Origin: an uncultured bacterium
Lineage (GTDB): Bacteria; Cyanobacteriota; Vampirovibrionia; Gastranaerophilales; Gastranaerophilaceae
DNA: 53,042 nucleotides
Direction: 5' to 3'
Assembly (NCBI GenBank): GCA_902783835.1
Contig: CACZSN010000024.1
Coordinates: 1-53,042 of the forward strand
Position 1 is the first letter of the stretch. Each line of letters begins with the position of its first letter. The notes below the pieces were generated by a model that had not been told where the DNA came from, did no database searches, and saw only the letters and a list, made by a program, of their open reading frames with translations. The position numbers were made by a program, and so were the translations under genes. Of this stretch, positions 26,648 through 35,458 are shown in pieces.

Positions 26648-26676
26648 TTTACCGAAATTCAATTAAGATTTATAAT
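26648..26676 (+). promoter_or_regulatory. Promoter with -10 six bases before ATG (leaderless candidate)
   Basis: TTTACC (26648-26653), 17 bases, a perfect TATAAT (26671-26676), then six bases to the ATG at 26683. This geometry fixes the start: the TTG at 26635 lies upstream of the promoter. Confidence 0.55.
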
Positions 26677-26682
26677 GAGATT

Positions 26683-28527
26683 ATGACGGACAGCAGTTTG
26701 ACACAATACGTAAAAAGAGCATTTGAATATAAGGCTGGGGGGAATTTTAAACAAGCAATTGAAAATCTTTATAAAGCCTTGGAACTTGATCCCGAAAGTT
26801 CCGAAGTTTTGGCTGAAATTGCGGGTCTGTATCTTGAATTGAGCAATACGGACAAGGCGATAAGATATTATGAACAAGCTCTGCTTTTTGATCCCGATAA
26901 TGTTTCCGTCAAATTTAAGCTCGCAAGAGTTTATAAACAGGTAAATTTGGTCACAAAAGCTCTCCCGCTTTTACGTTCGATTTGTGAAAAAGACCTTAAT
27001 CCTACGTATATTGCGGAAATATTGAACGTTTTGTACCTTGAAAGCGATTTTGAAGGTGTCATTGAATTTTATCAAAAACCGATTGTCGCTAATTCAACAA
27101 ATGCAAAAATTCATTTCTATGCAGGTGCATCATATCTCGCTTTGGGAAATCCTGTTAAAGCACGTGAGTTGTACCAAAAATCATTACAATACGATAAATC
27201 TGACTACAATATTGTTTTCAGTTGTGCTAATTTGCTTTTTGATGAGGGAAAATATAAAGAAGCTGCTCAAACCCTACTCTCTTCTCCCGTTGCAAAAACA
27301 AATCATAAAACATTTTATCTCCTCGGAGAAATTTGTATTGCTGAAGATAATATCAATGAGGCAATTAATAATTTTTCAAAAGCTTGTAAATTAAATCCTC
27401 GAAATCCGCTTTATTACTATTCTTTGGCAACTGCATATTCGGTTAACGGCTTTATGAAAGAAGCTGAAGAAAATTATCACAATGCCGTAAAATTGAGTCC
27501 TAATAACCTCTTTTACGCATATACTCTCGCTTTGGTCTATTACCAAACAAAACAAATCTCAAAAGCAAAAGAAAAAATTGAAAGTATTTTGAAAATTAAT
27601 CCGGAAAATATTAACGCTCTCGTGTTGAAAGCTCGTATTTTGACGGATGAAAATAATGTCGTTGAAGCAGAACAAATTTTAAAAGAAGTTTTGAAAAAAG
27701 AACCTAAAAATGATGAGGCTCTTTATATTCGTTCACAAGTATTTAAAAAATTGGGTTGGTGGGAAAAAGCAATTGAAGCTATTGATATTGCCATAAAAAT
27801 TGTTCCCGAGTCAACGGAATACATTAGCGAAGCGGTTATTTTCAATATTGAGGCAAAAAAATTCTCGGATGCCGAAAAATTATGCAAAAAATTGATTGAA
27901 CTAAATGATAAATTTATTTTTGCATATATTAAACTTGCGGAAATTTATGTTAAACAAAAACGCTTCTCGGATGCACTCGAGAATATCGACAAAATCCTTG
28001 AATTGGACATAAATACCCCCGAAGCTTATATTATGAAAGCTAAAATTTATAAAGAAAATAAATTGTATGAACAGGCAATTGATTTCGTAAAACAAGCAAT
28101 TACGCTTTCTCCCGATACAAATGAGTATTACGCTTTAATCGCGGATATTTATTACATTAATAATCAGTTTAAAGATGCTTGTAAATATTATAAAGAAGCG
28201 GCTCAATTTGATGTAACTTCTTCCGATTTGCGATATCGTGCCGCAAAATGTGAACAAAATTTGGGCGAACTTCACGAAGCTATCGCCGATTATTCAATTG
28301 CAAGAAGATTAAAACCGCAAGATGTTAATCTCGCTATGGATTATTGCAATTGCCTCTGCGATACGGAAGATTATAAAACCGCTCTCGAAGTCTTGAAACA
28401 AGCTCTGAATTATTGCCCTGATAACGAAACAAAAAATAAAATTATGCAAAAAGCTGACTTCATAAACCAAAAAATTATGGCCAATTTGTCAGGTTTCCAA
28501 AAATTTATGGTCAGATTTAAAAAATAG
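26683..28527 (+). CDS. Large cytosolic TPR-repeat protein
   Basis: The 614-aa protein is almost entirely TPR repeats, about 15-17 tandem units of 34 residues (for example NFKQAIENLYKALELDPESS, TDKAIRYYEQALLFDPDNVS, YEQAIDFVKQAITLSPDTNE). It has no signal peptide, membrane segment or catalytic domain. It begins MTDSSLTQYVKRAFEYK and ends with the basic tail GFQKFMVRFKK. TPR arrays of this size scaffold protein complexes; the partner is unknown. I moved the start from TTG 26635 to ATG 26683 because a consensus promoter lies between them. Confidence 0.85.
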   Translation: MTDSSLTQYVKRAFEYKAGGNFKQAIENLYKALELDPESSEVLAEIAGLYLELSNTDKAIRYYEQALLFDPDNVSVKFKLARVYKQVNLVTKALPLLRSICEKDLNPTYIAEILNVLYLESDFEGVIEFYQKPIVANSTNAKIHFYAGASYLALGNPVKARELYQKSLQYDKSDYNIVFSCANLLFDEGKYKEAAQTLLSSPVAKTNHKTFYLLGEICIAEDNINEAINNFSKACKLNPRNPLYYYSLATAYSVNGFMKEAEENYHNAVKLSPNNLFYAYTLALVYYQTKQISKAKEKIESILKINPENINALVLKARILTDENNVVEAEQILKEVLKKEPKNDEALYIRSQVFKKLGWWEKAIEAIDIAIKIVPESTEYISEAVIFNIEAKKFSDAEKLCKKLIELNDKFIFAYIKLAEIYVKQKRFSDALENIDKILELDINTPEAYIMKAKIYKENKLYEQAIDFVKQAITLSPDTNEYYALIADIYYINNQFKDACKYYKEAAQFDVTSSDLRYRAAKCEQNLGELHEAIADYSIARRLKPQDVNLAMDYCNCLCDTEDYKTALEVLKQALNYCPDNETKNKIMQKADFINQKIMANLSGFQKFMVRFKK

Positions 28528-28730
28528 TAAAATACTTTTGTAAATTTTTATGAAGCGGTCAAAAGCCATGATAATTGCATGTTTTACGTGGTTATTTTAT
28601 GTTGAATTTGAGAATTGAGATTTTTTTGAAAATTTTCGTTAACATTTTGTTACAAAATGGTTCAAAGTATTAAAGTTACATGGATTTGTGCCGATAACAA
28701 ATATGTAAGGTAAGTAAAAAGGTAAGTAAG

Positions 28731-29762
28731 ATGGGTCTTTCAGCATCACAAGCAAGATATTTACAATTGACAGCAAGAAAAAGCGATAAAGAATATCAAG
28801 CACAACAAATCAACCAAAGAAGAAATGATATTGCAAAGAGATTGTCAGACGCAGCTTTGACTTACTCAGAAGGTATCAACAACAGAAGATTGATGTTCTC
28901 AACACCCACAGGCAACGGTACGGAAGTAAACAAAGTTGCTTTGGATTACAAGACAATCACTTCAGCTTACCCTGCAGGTTTAGGCTACACTTTGATTAAC
29001 AAAGAAGGTGCAATTGTTAAACCGGTAACAGAAAATGCAGCAAAATTAGCAGCTGATTTAAAAGCACAAGCTGATTCAGAATATGATGCAGCATTGGATA
29101 AAAAATATTTCACGGTAAACATTGAAGGTCAACACGGTGAAAAGCAAGCAACAAGAGTAAACGGTCAAAACTTTGCTCAATTGGTAGGTTTTGAAACTCC
29201 TATCGTTGATGCTGAAGGTAAAGAAGTTGACAGCAAGTCATTCTTGGAAAACGTAAAAAATATGAATGAAGTTGAATTCAACTCATACTGGAACGAAAAC
29301 GGTTACAAGTTCTCTGATTCAAACAAATTCATGAACCAAGAAGCTTACATCGATGGTTATGCAGATGCAAAAGCAGCAAGAGATGCTATGTATGCGGAAG
29401 CTGATGAAATCTTGAGCAAACCTTACTGCTACGATGACAGATGCAACGATAACGAATACCTCGAAACTCAATTGAGAAACGGTGACTGGACTTTATTGAA
29501 GCCGAACGAAGATCAAACAGGTTATGAAGAAATCAATTACTCTTGCGTAGGCAACATCGTTGATGAACTCGATACTTCAGATGATGCGGCAGTTACAGCA
29601 GAATATGAATACCTCACTGATTACTGGCAACAAAAAGATAAGGAATTAGAACTCGAATTGCAACAAATCCAATCAGAACACAATGCAATTGAAACTGAAA
29701 TCGATTCCGTTAAGAAAGTTATCGAAAAGAACGTTGATAAATCATTCAAAACTTTCGGTTAA
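28731..29762 (+). CDS. MGLSASQAR-family protein of unknown function
   Basis: The 343-aa protein starts MGLSASQARYLQLTARKSDK, an N-terminus that recurs in unrelated-looking proteins of gut bacteria, as I recall. It is followed by a coiled coil (about 15-50) and an Asn/Asp/Tyr-rich middle with AYIDGYADAKAARDAMYAEA. There is one Cys cluster (CYDDRC) and a C-terminal coiled coil (about 300-340, DKELELELQQIQSEHNAIET). It has no signal peptide. AAGG precedes the ATG within a short direct repeat GGTAAGTAA (two copies). Codon choice looks biased towards a highly expressed gene (inference). Long coiled coils at both ends suggest a filament or a secreted apparatus part, but the function is unknown. Confidence 0.7.
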   Translation: MGLSASQARYLQLTARKSDKEYQAQQINQRRNDIAKRLSDAALTYSEGINNRRLMFSTPTGNGTEVNKVALDYKTITSAYPAGLGYTLINKEGAIVKPVTENAAKLAADLKAQADSEYDAALDKKYFTVNIEGQHGEKQATRVNGQNFAQLVGFETPIVDAEGKEVDSKSFLENVKNMNEVEFNSYWNENGYKFSDSNKFMNQEAYIDGYADAKAARDAMYAEADEILSKPYCYDDRCNDNEYLETQLRNGDWTLLKPNEDQTGYEEINYSCVGNIVDELDTSDDAAVTAEYEYLTDYWQQKDKELELELQQIQSEHNAIETEIDSVKKVIEKNVDKSFKTFG

Positions 29763-29765
29763 TAG

Positions 29766-29789
29766 AAAAGCCCCAAACGGGGCTTTTTT
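29766..29789 (+). terminator. Rho-independent terminator after the MGLSASQAR gene
   Basis: AAAAGCCCC-AAAC-GGGGCTTTT followed by T. It also faces the convergent pilin gene. Confidence 0.9.
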
Positions 29790-29794
29790 AGTGT

Positions 29795-30475
29795 TTAAAT
29801 ATAATCTCTTTTTTCTTCTTTTAAGACTTTAGCCGAGCAATCCCAATAATCATCATCCAGGTCACAACCTCGATTGCAATTTGAAGAATTGTTGTCTGTT
29901 CCTGCCGGAATAATTTTTCCGTTTTTGTCGAGGATGAATGCAAAAACATCTTGCCCCATTGAATTAGGTGCTTTTGAACCGTTGATGTCGACCATAAAAA
30001 CGACTGCGGCTTCATCGTTTAATTCAATTCCAAATTTGTCGTCAAGTTCGTCAACTTTTGTTATTGTTACATTCATTCCGTCTTGAAGGATAAATCCGTT
30101 GTGAACCGTACCTGTAATTCCGAAAGTGTTTCCGCCTGCTGCTAATGTTTTACCGAAAAAGTCTTTTGTCGGTGTCCAGCAGTCTCCGCTTGAGTCTTCA
30201 GAACAAAATTTTGTGATTTTCAAAGTATTTTTATAATAGTCATTATAGATATCTTTTGCTGTACGGTTTGAAAAATCAACATTTGCAATTTTTCCCGTAT
30301 TTAATTCCGCCATTTCAGTAGCGTTTGCCAAAAGAGATTGTGCGAGGCTTAATTTTGCCGCAACTTCTTTGTCTTGTTGAGCTTGCATTAAAATCGGTAT
30401 TGCCAAAACGGCAACAATGCCCAAAATTGCTAATGTTATTAATACTTCTGATAATGTAAATCCGTGTTTTTTCAT
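29795..30475 (-). CDS. Type IV pilin-like / pseudopilin protein
   Basis: The 226-aa protein has a class III prepilin signal. A short basic leader MKKHG is followed by FTLSEVLITLAILGIVAVLA, with the invariant Glu at +5 after the cleavage site. The globular domain has two Cys pairs (KFCSEDSSGDCW and NCNRGCDLDDDYWDCS) likely forming disulfides in the periplasm. It would be processed by a prepilin peptidase and built into a type IV pilus or a type II secretion pseudopilus. The start is the ATG at 30475 with AAGGA five bases upstream; the longer open frame to 30706 is not supported. No other pilus gene is nearby. Confidence 0.88.
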   Translation of the reverse strand: MKKHGFTLSEVLITLAILGIVAVLAIPILMQAQQDKEVAAKLSLAQSLLANATEMAELNTGKIANVDFSNRTAKDIYNDYYKNTLKITKFCSEDSSGDCWTPTKDFFGKTLAAGGNTFGITGTVHNGFILQDGMNVTITKVDELDDKFGIELNDEAAVVFMVDINGSKAPNSMGQDVFAFILDKNGKIIPAGTDNNSSNCNRGCDLDDDYWDCSAKVLKEEKRDYI

Positions 30476-30562
30476 ATAGTTCCTTATTTTCTGATATATA
30501 TAAAAATAACAAAAATTTTTGAAATTGCTAAATATGTCATAAAAAGTAACTTTTTGTAAGTA

Positions 30563-30591
30563 TTGAATAAAAGAGAGCGATATTATATAAT
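30563..30591 (+). promoter_or_regulatory. Strong sigma-70 promoter of the U32-cstA operon
   Basis: TTGAAT (30563-30568), 17 bases, a perfect TATAAT (30586-30591). AAGGAG (30594-30599) lies right at the expected transcription start, with a leader of about 50 bases to the ATG at 30646. Confidence 0.6.
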
Positions 30592-30645
30592 AAAAGGAGT
30601 TTTGAGATTTCGTTTCAAAAGCCGCTAATTCATGGAAATAAAAAT

Positions 30646-32499
30646 ATGAGAACAAATTTAGAGAACATTGAGATTTTATCCCCGGGTAAGAATTTATTTT
30701 ATGCAAAAGAAGCGATAAAATGCGGTGCTGATGCAGTATACATAGGTGCTTCGAAATTTTCTTTGCGTTATCAACAAGGCAATTCTATTGATGATATTAA
30801 ACAATTGGCTGAATATGCCCATAAATATTGGGTGAAGATATATATTCCCGTTAACTGCCTGTTGTATACCGAAGAAGATGTAAAAGAAGTAAAAGAAATG
30901 ATTAACGCTTTTTACGAAATGGGTGTTGACGGGTTAATTATTCAGGATATCGGAATTTTAGAACTTGATTTACCGCCAATTCCGATTATTTTAAGCACAA
31001 ATACCGGTTGTTATACAAAAGAAGATGCCGATTTCTTTGAAAAATGCGGAGTCTCAAGAATTGTTCTTCCGAGAGAACTTTCATATTCTGAAATTAAAGA
31101 CATCACGGATAATACAAACATTAAATTGGAAACATTCTGTTACGGTTTTTTGTGTGTAGGTTACAGCGGAAATTGTTATCTCGCTTATGTTGAAAATCTT
31201 TTACGTTCAAAATCCCCCGACACCGCTCACTACAAGGCTTCGAACTTCGGTGTCTGCCCTGAAAGATGTATGGGTAACTGGACTCTCAAAGACGCTGACG
31301 GCAACGTTATTCGGGAAAATGACAGACTTTTTAACATAAAATATCTCAATCTCGCAAACGAAATCGGTCGTCTCGTCGATATTGGTGTCGATTCGTTCAA
31401 AATAGCAGGCCGTGAAAAAGACCTTAAACACGTCAAAAACTCCACGGCGATGTTCTCGAAAATCGCAAATCAAGTCGTAAAAGAAAAAAATATCAGACGT
31501 TCGTCCTCTGGTAGAACGATTTTGGGCTTTGAGCCTGATTTTTCGAAAAACTTTAACAAAGGTTTTACGGATTTCTTCTTTAACGGAAGAAAGTGCGAAA
31601 TGTATTCAAAATACCACCTTGTGGGCGATTTAGCCGGTACGGTTAAAGATTTTAATGGAAATTCTTTTCTTCTCGAAAATAAACAATTTGAACTCAATAA
31701 AGGGGACAAATTACGTTATAAAATCGGCGAAAATCAAGTTAAAACAATCGAAATTGTTGACGTTAAAGAAAATCGTTATTTCACAAATGAGACAACAGAC
31801 GATTTGAACGGTCTCGAATTGTTCAGATATATCAACGAAGAAGGTTTCAAGGAAGTTGAAAATTCTGTCAATTACAGAGTTATTTCTGTTAATATTTCAA
31901 TCGAAGAAAATGAAAAAACATACCTCGTAAAAGCAATAGACGAGGACGAAAACACTATTAGTGTTAACGTTGAGAAAACAAATTCTAAACGCTCTTGTGA
32001 TGAAGTTTTGAAAGAACTTCAGGTTTTAGATGAGGATTGTGAATTTTTCGGTGAAAAAATTGATTTTGCTGGTAAAGAATTGTCTGTCGATATGAAAGTC
32101 TTTAAGGACGAAGTTTTCGGCGAACTCAGAAAAGAACGTGCGAAAAACAGACCTGTCGACAGATGTCAGGTCGTAAAGAACGATTATCCTTACTACAAGA
32201 AGGAATTGACCTATCTTGCGAACGTGACGAACAAATACACGAAGGCATTTTTCGAACGTCACGGGGTCGAAAAAATTGAGCCTGCTTTAGAATCTTGCGA
32301 AAACTTAGACGGCAAGAGGGTTTTCTCCTCGAGATATTGTTTGCGATATGAGTTGGGATACTGCTCAAAAGCCCACAAATCGGATGTTCCGCCTATGCCA
32401 TGGAAACTTGAACAACTTGAAAATGGTAACAAATTCAAGGTTGAGTTTGATTGCAAAAAATGCTCGATGTATCTTTACATTGAGGGGGATAATCAATGA
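30646..32499 (+). CDS. U32-family protein (peptidase U32 / RNA hydroxylation type)
   Basis: The 617-aa protein has a U32 N-terminal barrel (EILSPGKNLFYAKEAIKCGA, DAVYIGASKFSLR, IILSTNTGCYTKED, RIVLPRELSYSEI). It carries the conserved Cys set FCYGFLCVGYSGNC (C165, C170, C177) and CPERC (C204, C208), which in RlhA/TrhP-type members binds an iron-sulfur cluster. A long C-terminal part (about 320-617) has beta strands and a final CKKCSMYL. Members with known roles add hydroxyl groups to rRNA or tRNA with prephenate; older annotations say collagenase-like protease. The ATG has no ribosome binding site. An in-frame ATT at 30607 follows AAGGAG, but that motif falls at the promoter start. The stop overlaps the cstA start. 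Confidence 0.85.
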   Translation: MRTNLENIEILSPGKNLFYAKEAIKCGADAVYIGASKFSLRYQQGNSIDDIKQLAEYAHKYWVKIYIPVNCLLYTEEDVKEVKEMINAFYEMGVDGLIIQDIGILELDLPPIPIILSTNTGCYTKEDADFFEKCGVSRIVLPRELSYSEIKDITDNTNIKLETFCYGFLCVGYSGNCYLAYVENLLRSKSPDTAHYKASNFGVCPERCMGNWTLKDADGNVIRENDRLFNIKYLNLANEIGRLVDIGVDSFKIAGREKDLKHVKNSTAMFSKIANQVVKEKNIRRSSSGRTILGFEPDFSKNFNKGFTDFFFNGRKCEMYSKYHLVGDLAGTVKDFNGNSFLLENKQFELNKGDKLRYKIGENQVKTIEIVDVKENRYFTNETTDDLNGLELFRYINEEGFKEVENSVNYRVISVNISIEENEKTYLVKAIDEDENTISVNVEKTNSKRSCDEVLKELQVLDEDCEFFGEKIDFAGKELSVDMKVFKDEVFGELRKERAKNRPVDRCQVVKNDYPYYKKELTYLANVTNKYTKAFFERHGVEKIEPALESCENLDGKRVFSSRYCLRYELGYCSKAHKSDVPPMPWKLEQLENGNKFKVEFDCKKCSMYLYIEGDNQ

Positions 32500-33938
32500 T
32501 AACGTTCTTTATCGGGCTTGCAATCCTATTTTTCGGTTACATTTTTTATTCAAAATATATCGAGAGGCAATTCTCTCCTGAGGAGAGGGAAATGCCTTGC
32601 AACAGGCTGTATAACGGCGTGGATTACGTTCCGTTGCCTGCTTGGAAAAATCAGTTGATTAACCTTTTGGATATTGCGGGCATGGGACCGATTTTGTCGG
32701 CGTTGCAGGGAATGGTTTTTGGACCTGCGGTGTTCATAATCGTGCCTGTCGGCTGCATTTTAATGGGTTGCGTTCACGATTATTTTAGCGGAATGATTTC
32801 TGCGAGAAATGATGGTTTGCAAATTACTCAAATTACCAAAAAGTATTTCGGCACAACGTTTTTCAGGTTTTTTACGGTTGCAGTTTCGATAATGTCGATT
32901 TTGTGGGTCACGGTATTCATTTATTCGGCGGGCGATTTGTATTTGGGCAAAATTATGAACCAGACGGATTTTACGTTCAATAACCCTTCTGCCGTATGGA
33001 TTTATGCAATTATCGGAATTTATTTTTTCGTAATGGCACTTTTCCCGATAAACAAACTCATGGCAAAGGTTTATCCGTTCATTGGCGGATTGGTTCTTTT
33101 GGGAACGATTTTGCTTATTATCGGTTACATCACGTACGGATTGCAACTTCCTGAGATTGATTTTGCAAATTTAAATCAGCACCCGAAACATTTGGGTTGG
33201 CTTCCGTATTTCTTTATGACGGTCAGTTGCGGTTTACTCTCGGGGTCGCATGCTACTCAAACAGCAATTGTTGCAAGGACTTTGAAGAACGAGTATGAGG
33301 GCAAAAAGGTCTTTTTTCAAACAATGTGTTTTGAAAGTTTAATTGTTATGATTTGGGCAGCGGGTGCTTTGTACGTTTATCACAACCTTTTAGTGCCTGT
33401 GGAGATGTTCGGTACGGTCAATGTGGTTAACGTTATTGCACAACATTTTGCGCCGCTAAATCTTTCTGCAATCGTTGTATTTTCGGTAATGTGGTTGCCT
33501 TTGACGTCTGGAGATACGGCGTTGCGTTCTTTGAGAATGGTAGTTGCAGATGCTTTTCATATTGATCAAAAAAGTTTGAAAAATAGGCTCATAATTGTTG
33601 TTCCGTCAATGATTGCGGTATTTGCTTGTTTATTTTATGCAAAAATTCATTCAAATCAATTTTCCGCACTTTGGCAATATGTAATGCTTTTCAACCAACT
33701 GCTTGTTATTCCGACATTTTTGATGGCTACGATTTTGTTGTGGAAAAATCGCAAAAATTACTTCGTAACGCTTATTCCTGGGCTGTTTTACATCTTTATA
33801 ACTTCGGCATTTATTTTGAATGCAAAATTCGGATTTAATCTTAATTTGAAAATAAGTGAAATTTTGGCGATAATTTTGATGTTTATTAGTCTTTATTCTA
33901 TAATCAAATTGTGCAAAAAAGAAAATGTTGAAATTTAA
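32496..33938 (+). CDS. CstA-family carbon starvation transporter (short form)
   Basis: The 480-aa inner-membrane protein has about 12-13 helices and clear CstA features. These are MPCNRLYNGVDYVPLPAWKN, IAGMGPILSALQGMVFGPAV, CVHDYFSGMISARNDGLQI and SGDTALRSLRMVVADAFHID. Members import peptides or pyruvate. It is shorter than E. coli CstA (about 700 aa) and fits the compact subgroup. Its start overlaps the U32 stop by four bases (ATGA), so the two are translationally coupled. The first MBOAT gene follows after 19 bases and may be co-transcribed. The substrate is unknown. Confidence 0.9.
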   Translation: MITFFIGLAILFFGYIFYSKYIERQFSPEEREMPCNRLYNGVDYVPLPAWKNQLINLLDIAGMGPILSALQGMVFGPAVFIIVPVGCILMGCVHDYFSGMISARNDGLQITQITKKYFGTTFFRFFTVAVSIMSILWVTVFIYSAGDLYLGKIMNQTDFTFNNPSAVWIYAIIGIYFFVMALFPINKLMAKVYPFIGGLVLLGTILLIIGYITYGLQLPEIDFANLNQHPKHLGWLPYFFMTVSCGLLSGSHATQTAIVARTLKNEYEGKKVFFQTMCFESLIVMIWAAGALYVYHNLLVPVEMFGTVNVVNVIAQHFAPLNLSAIVVFSVMWLPLTSGDTALRSLRMVVADAFHIDQKSLKNRLIIVVPSMIAVFACLFYAKIHSNQFSALWQYVMLFNQLLVIPTFLMATILLWKNRKNYFVTLIPGLFYIFITSAFILNAKFGFNLNLKISEILAIILMFISLYSIIKLCKKENVEI

Positions 33939-33957
33939 GTGAAAACAGGTTCAAGGT

Positions 33958-35382
33958 ATGCTATTTAACTCTTTGGAATTTTTGTTAATATTCTTGCCAA
34001 TAGTTTTTTGCGGATATTTTTTGCTTTCTAAAGTAAATCTGAAAAAATTCACAAACCTTTGGTTACTTATAGCATCACTTTATTTTTATGCGTATTACAA
34101 AATCGAATTTTTGCCAATTATTTTGTCCTCAATCGTTTTCAACTACATTGCAGGATATTTCATCACGAAGGATTATTCGCAGAATAAAAAGAAGATAATT
34201 TTGACGGTTGCAATCGTCGGAAACCTTATGCTGCTTTGTTATTATAAGTATTTTAATTTCTTGATTGATACGATAAATACTTTTAATTTTGCACATTTTG
34301 ATACTATGAAGTTGATGTTGCCACTCGGGATAAGTTTTTTTACTTTTCAACAAATTTCTTATCTCACGGACGCATACAAGGGCGAAGTCAAACACCCTAA
34401 TTTTATTGATTATTCGCTGTTCGTATCGTTCTTTCCTCAACTGATTGCCGGCCCGATTTGCACATATAAGGAACTTGTGTCGCAATTTGAAGATTTTTCT
34501 AAAAAGGTAATTAACAGAGAAAATATTAAACGGGGAATTTTTCTTATCACAATAGGTTTGATAAAGAAAGTTTTACTTGCGGATAATTTTACTGATTTCA
34601 TTCAGGATGTAATCCATCAGGAAGCGATGACGGAATTCTATACAACTTGGGCATTTGCTTTTTCGATAGCAATTCAGGGATATTTTGATTTTTCGGGATA
34701 TTGCGATATTGCACTCGGGTTGGGTTCTTTGTTTAATATCGAATTGCCGATAAACTTTGATTCTCCGTACAAATCAAAGGATATTTCCGATTATTGGAGA
34801 AGATGGCATATTACAATGGGAAGATTTTTGAAATATCACGTTTACATCCCTATGGGCGGCAGCAGACGCGGAGAAATCAGAACTTATTGGAATTTGTTCT
34901 TCGTATTCCTTGTAACGGGTATTTGGCACGGTGCAAATTGGTGCTGCATCTTTTATGGGGTAATTAATGGACTTTTAGTCAGCGTTAACAAACTTTGGAA
35001 GAAAACCAATATTGCCATCAACGATAAACTCGCCGTTTTTATAACTTTTATAACTATGGTATTTATTGCACCTTTGGTTATGCTTAAACATATCCGTCAA
35101 TACTTTTTATCCGTAAAATCAATGCTCGGTATTCATACGGATTTTATTCCCGCTACAATTTCGAATTTTAATATAGTTTTTTCAAATCAATCGCTTAAGT
35201 TAAATCTTATTCTTTTTGTTGTCAGTTTCTTTATTATTTTCGGAATGAAAAATTCCGTCGAATTGGCACCGAAATATCTTAAAGTTAAAAACCCTATGGT
35301 GACGGTATTGTTGGTTATGGTATTTACAATGTGCGTACTTTCCATTACAAAACGTTCGGAATTTATTTATTTTAACTTTTAG
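33958..35382 (+). CDS. MBOAT-family O-acyltransferase (AlgI/DltB type), intact copy
   Basis: This 474-aa membrane enzyme should move acetyl or another acyl group across the inner membrane for transfer to a surface glycan. It begins MLFNSLEFLLIFLPIVF as AlgI-type proteins do and has about 11-12 hydrophobic segments. It carries the conserved blocks PLGISFFTFQQISYLTD, GYFDFSGYCDIALG, YWRRWHITMGRF (H284) and GIWHGANW (H324, the catalytic His of the family). The next gene encodes an SGNH-like partner, as with AlgI/AlgJ/AlgX and DltB/DltD. The acceptor is probably the glycan made by the glycosyltransferases further downstream (inference). Confidence 0.92.
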   Translation: MLFNSLEFLLIFLPIVFCGYFLLSKVNLKKFTNLWLLIASLYFYAYYKIEFLPIILSSIVFNYIAGYFITKDYSQNKKKIILTVAIVGNLMLLCYYKYFNFLIDTINTFNFAHFDTMKLMLPLGISFFTFQQISYLTDAYKGEVKHPNFIDYSLFVSFFPQLIAGPICTYKELVSQFEDFSKKVINRENIKRGIFLITIGLIKKVLLADNFTDFIQDVIHQEAMTEFYTTWAFAFSIAIQGYFDFSGYCDIALGLGSLFNIELPINFDSPYKSKDISDYWRRWHITMGRFLKYHVYIPMGGSRRGEIRTYWNLFFVFLVTGIWHGANWCCIFYGVINGLLVSVNKLWKKTNIAINDKLAVFITFITMVFIAPLVMLKHIRQYFLSVKSMLGIHTDFIPATISNFNIVFSNQSLKLNLILFVVSFFIIFGMKNSVELAPKYLKVKNPMVTVLLVMVFTMCVLSITKRSEFIYFNF

Positions 35383-35458
35383 TTAATAAAAATTATAATA
35401 TATGCATTTTTTGAAAAATATGCTATATTTGAATAAGAGAAAGAGATTTTGATACTTT

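Noticed and set aside
30607..30646. In-frame ATT start for the U32 gene behind AAGGAG
   Set aside because: The AAGGAG lies only 2-8 bases after TATAAT, at or before the expected transcription start. ATT starts are very rare, and the family N-terminus fits ATG 30646.
30476..30706. N-terminal extension of the pilin-like protein to 303 residues
   Set aside because: The prepilin leader MKKHG-FTLSE must be N-terminal, and the ATG at 30475 has a good ribosome binding site.
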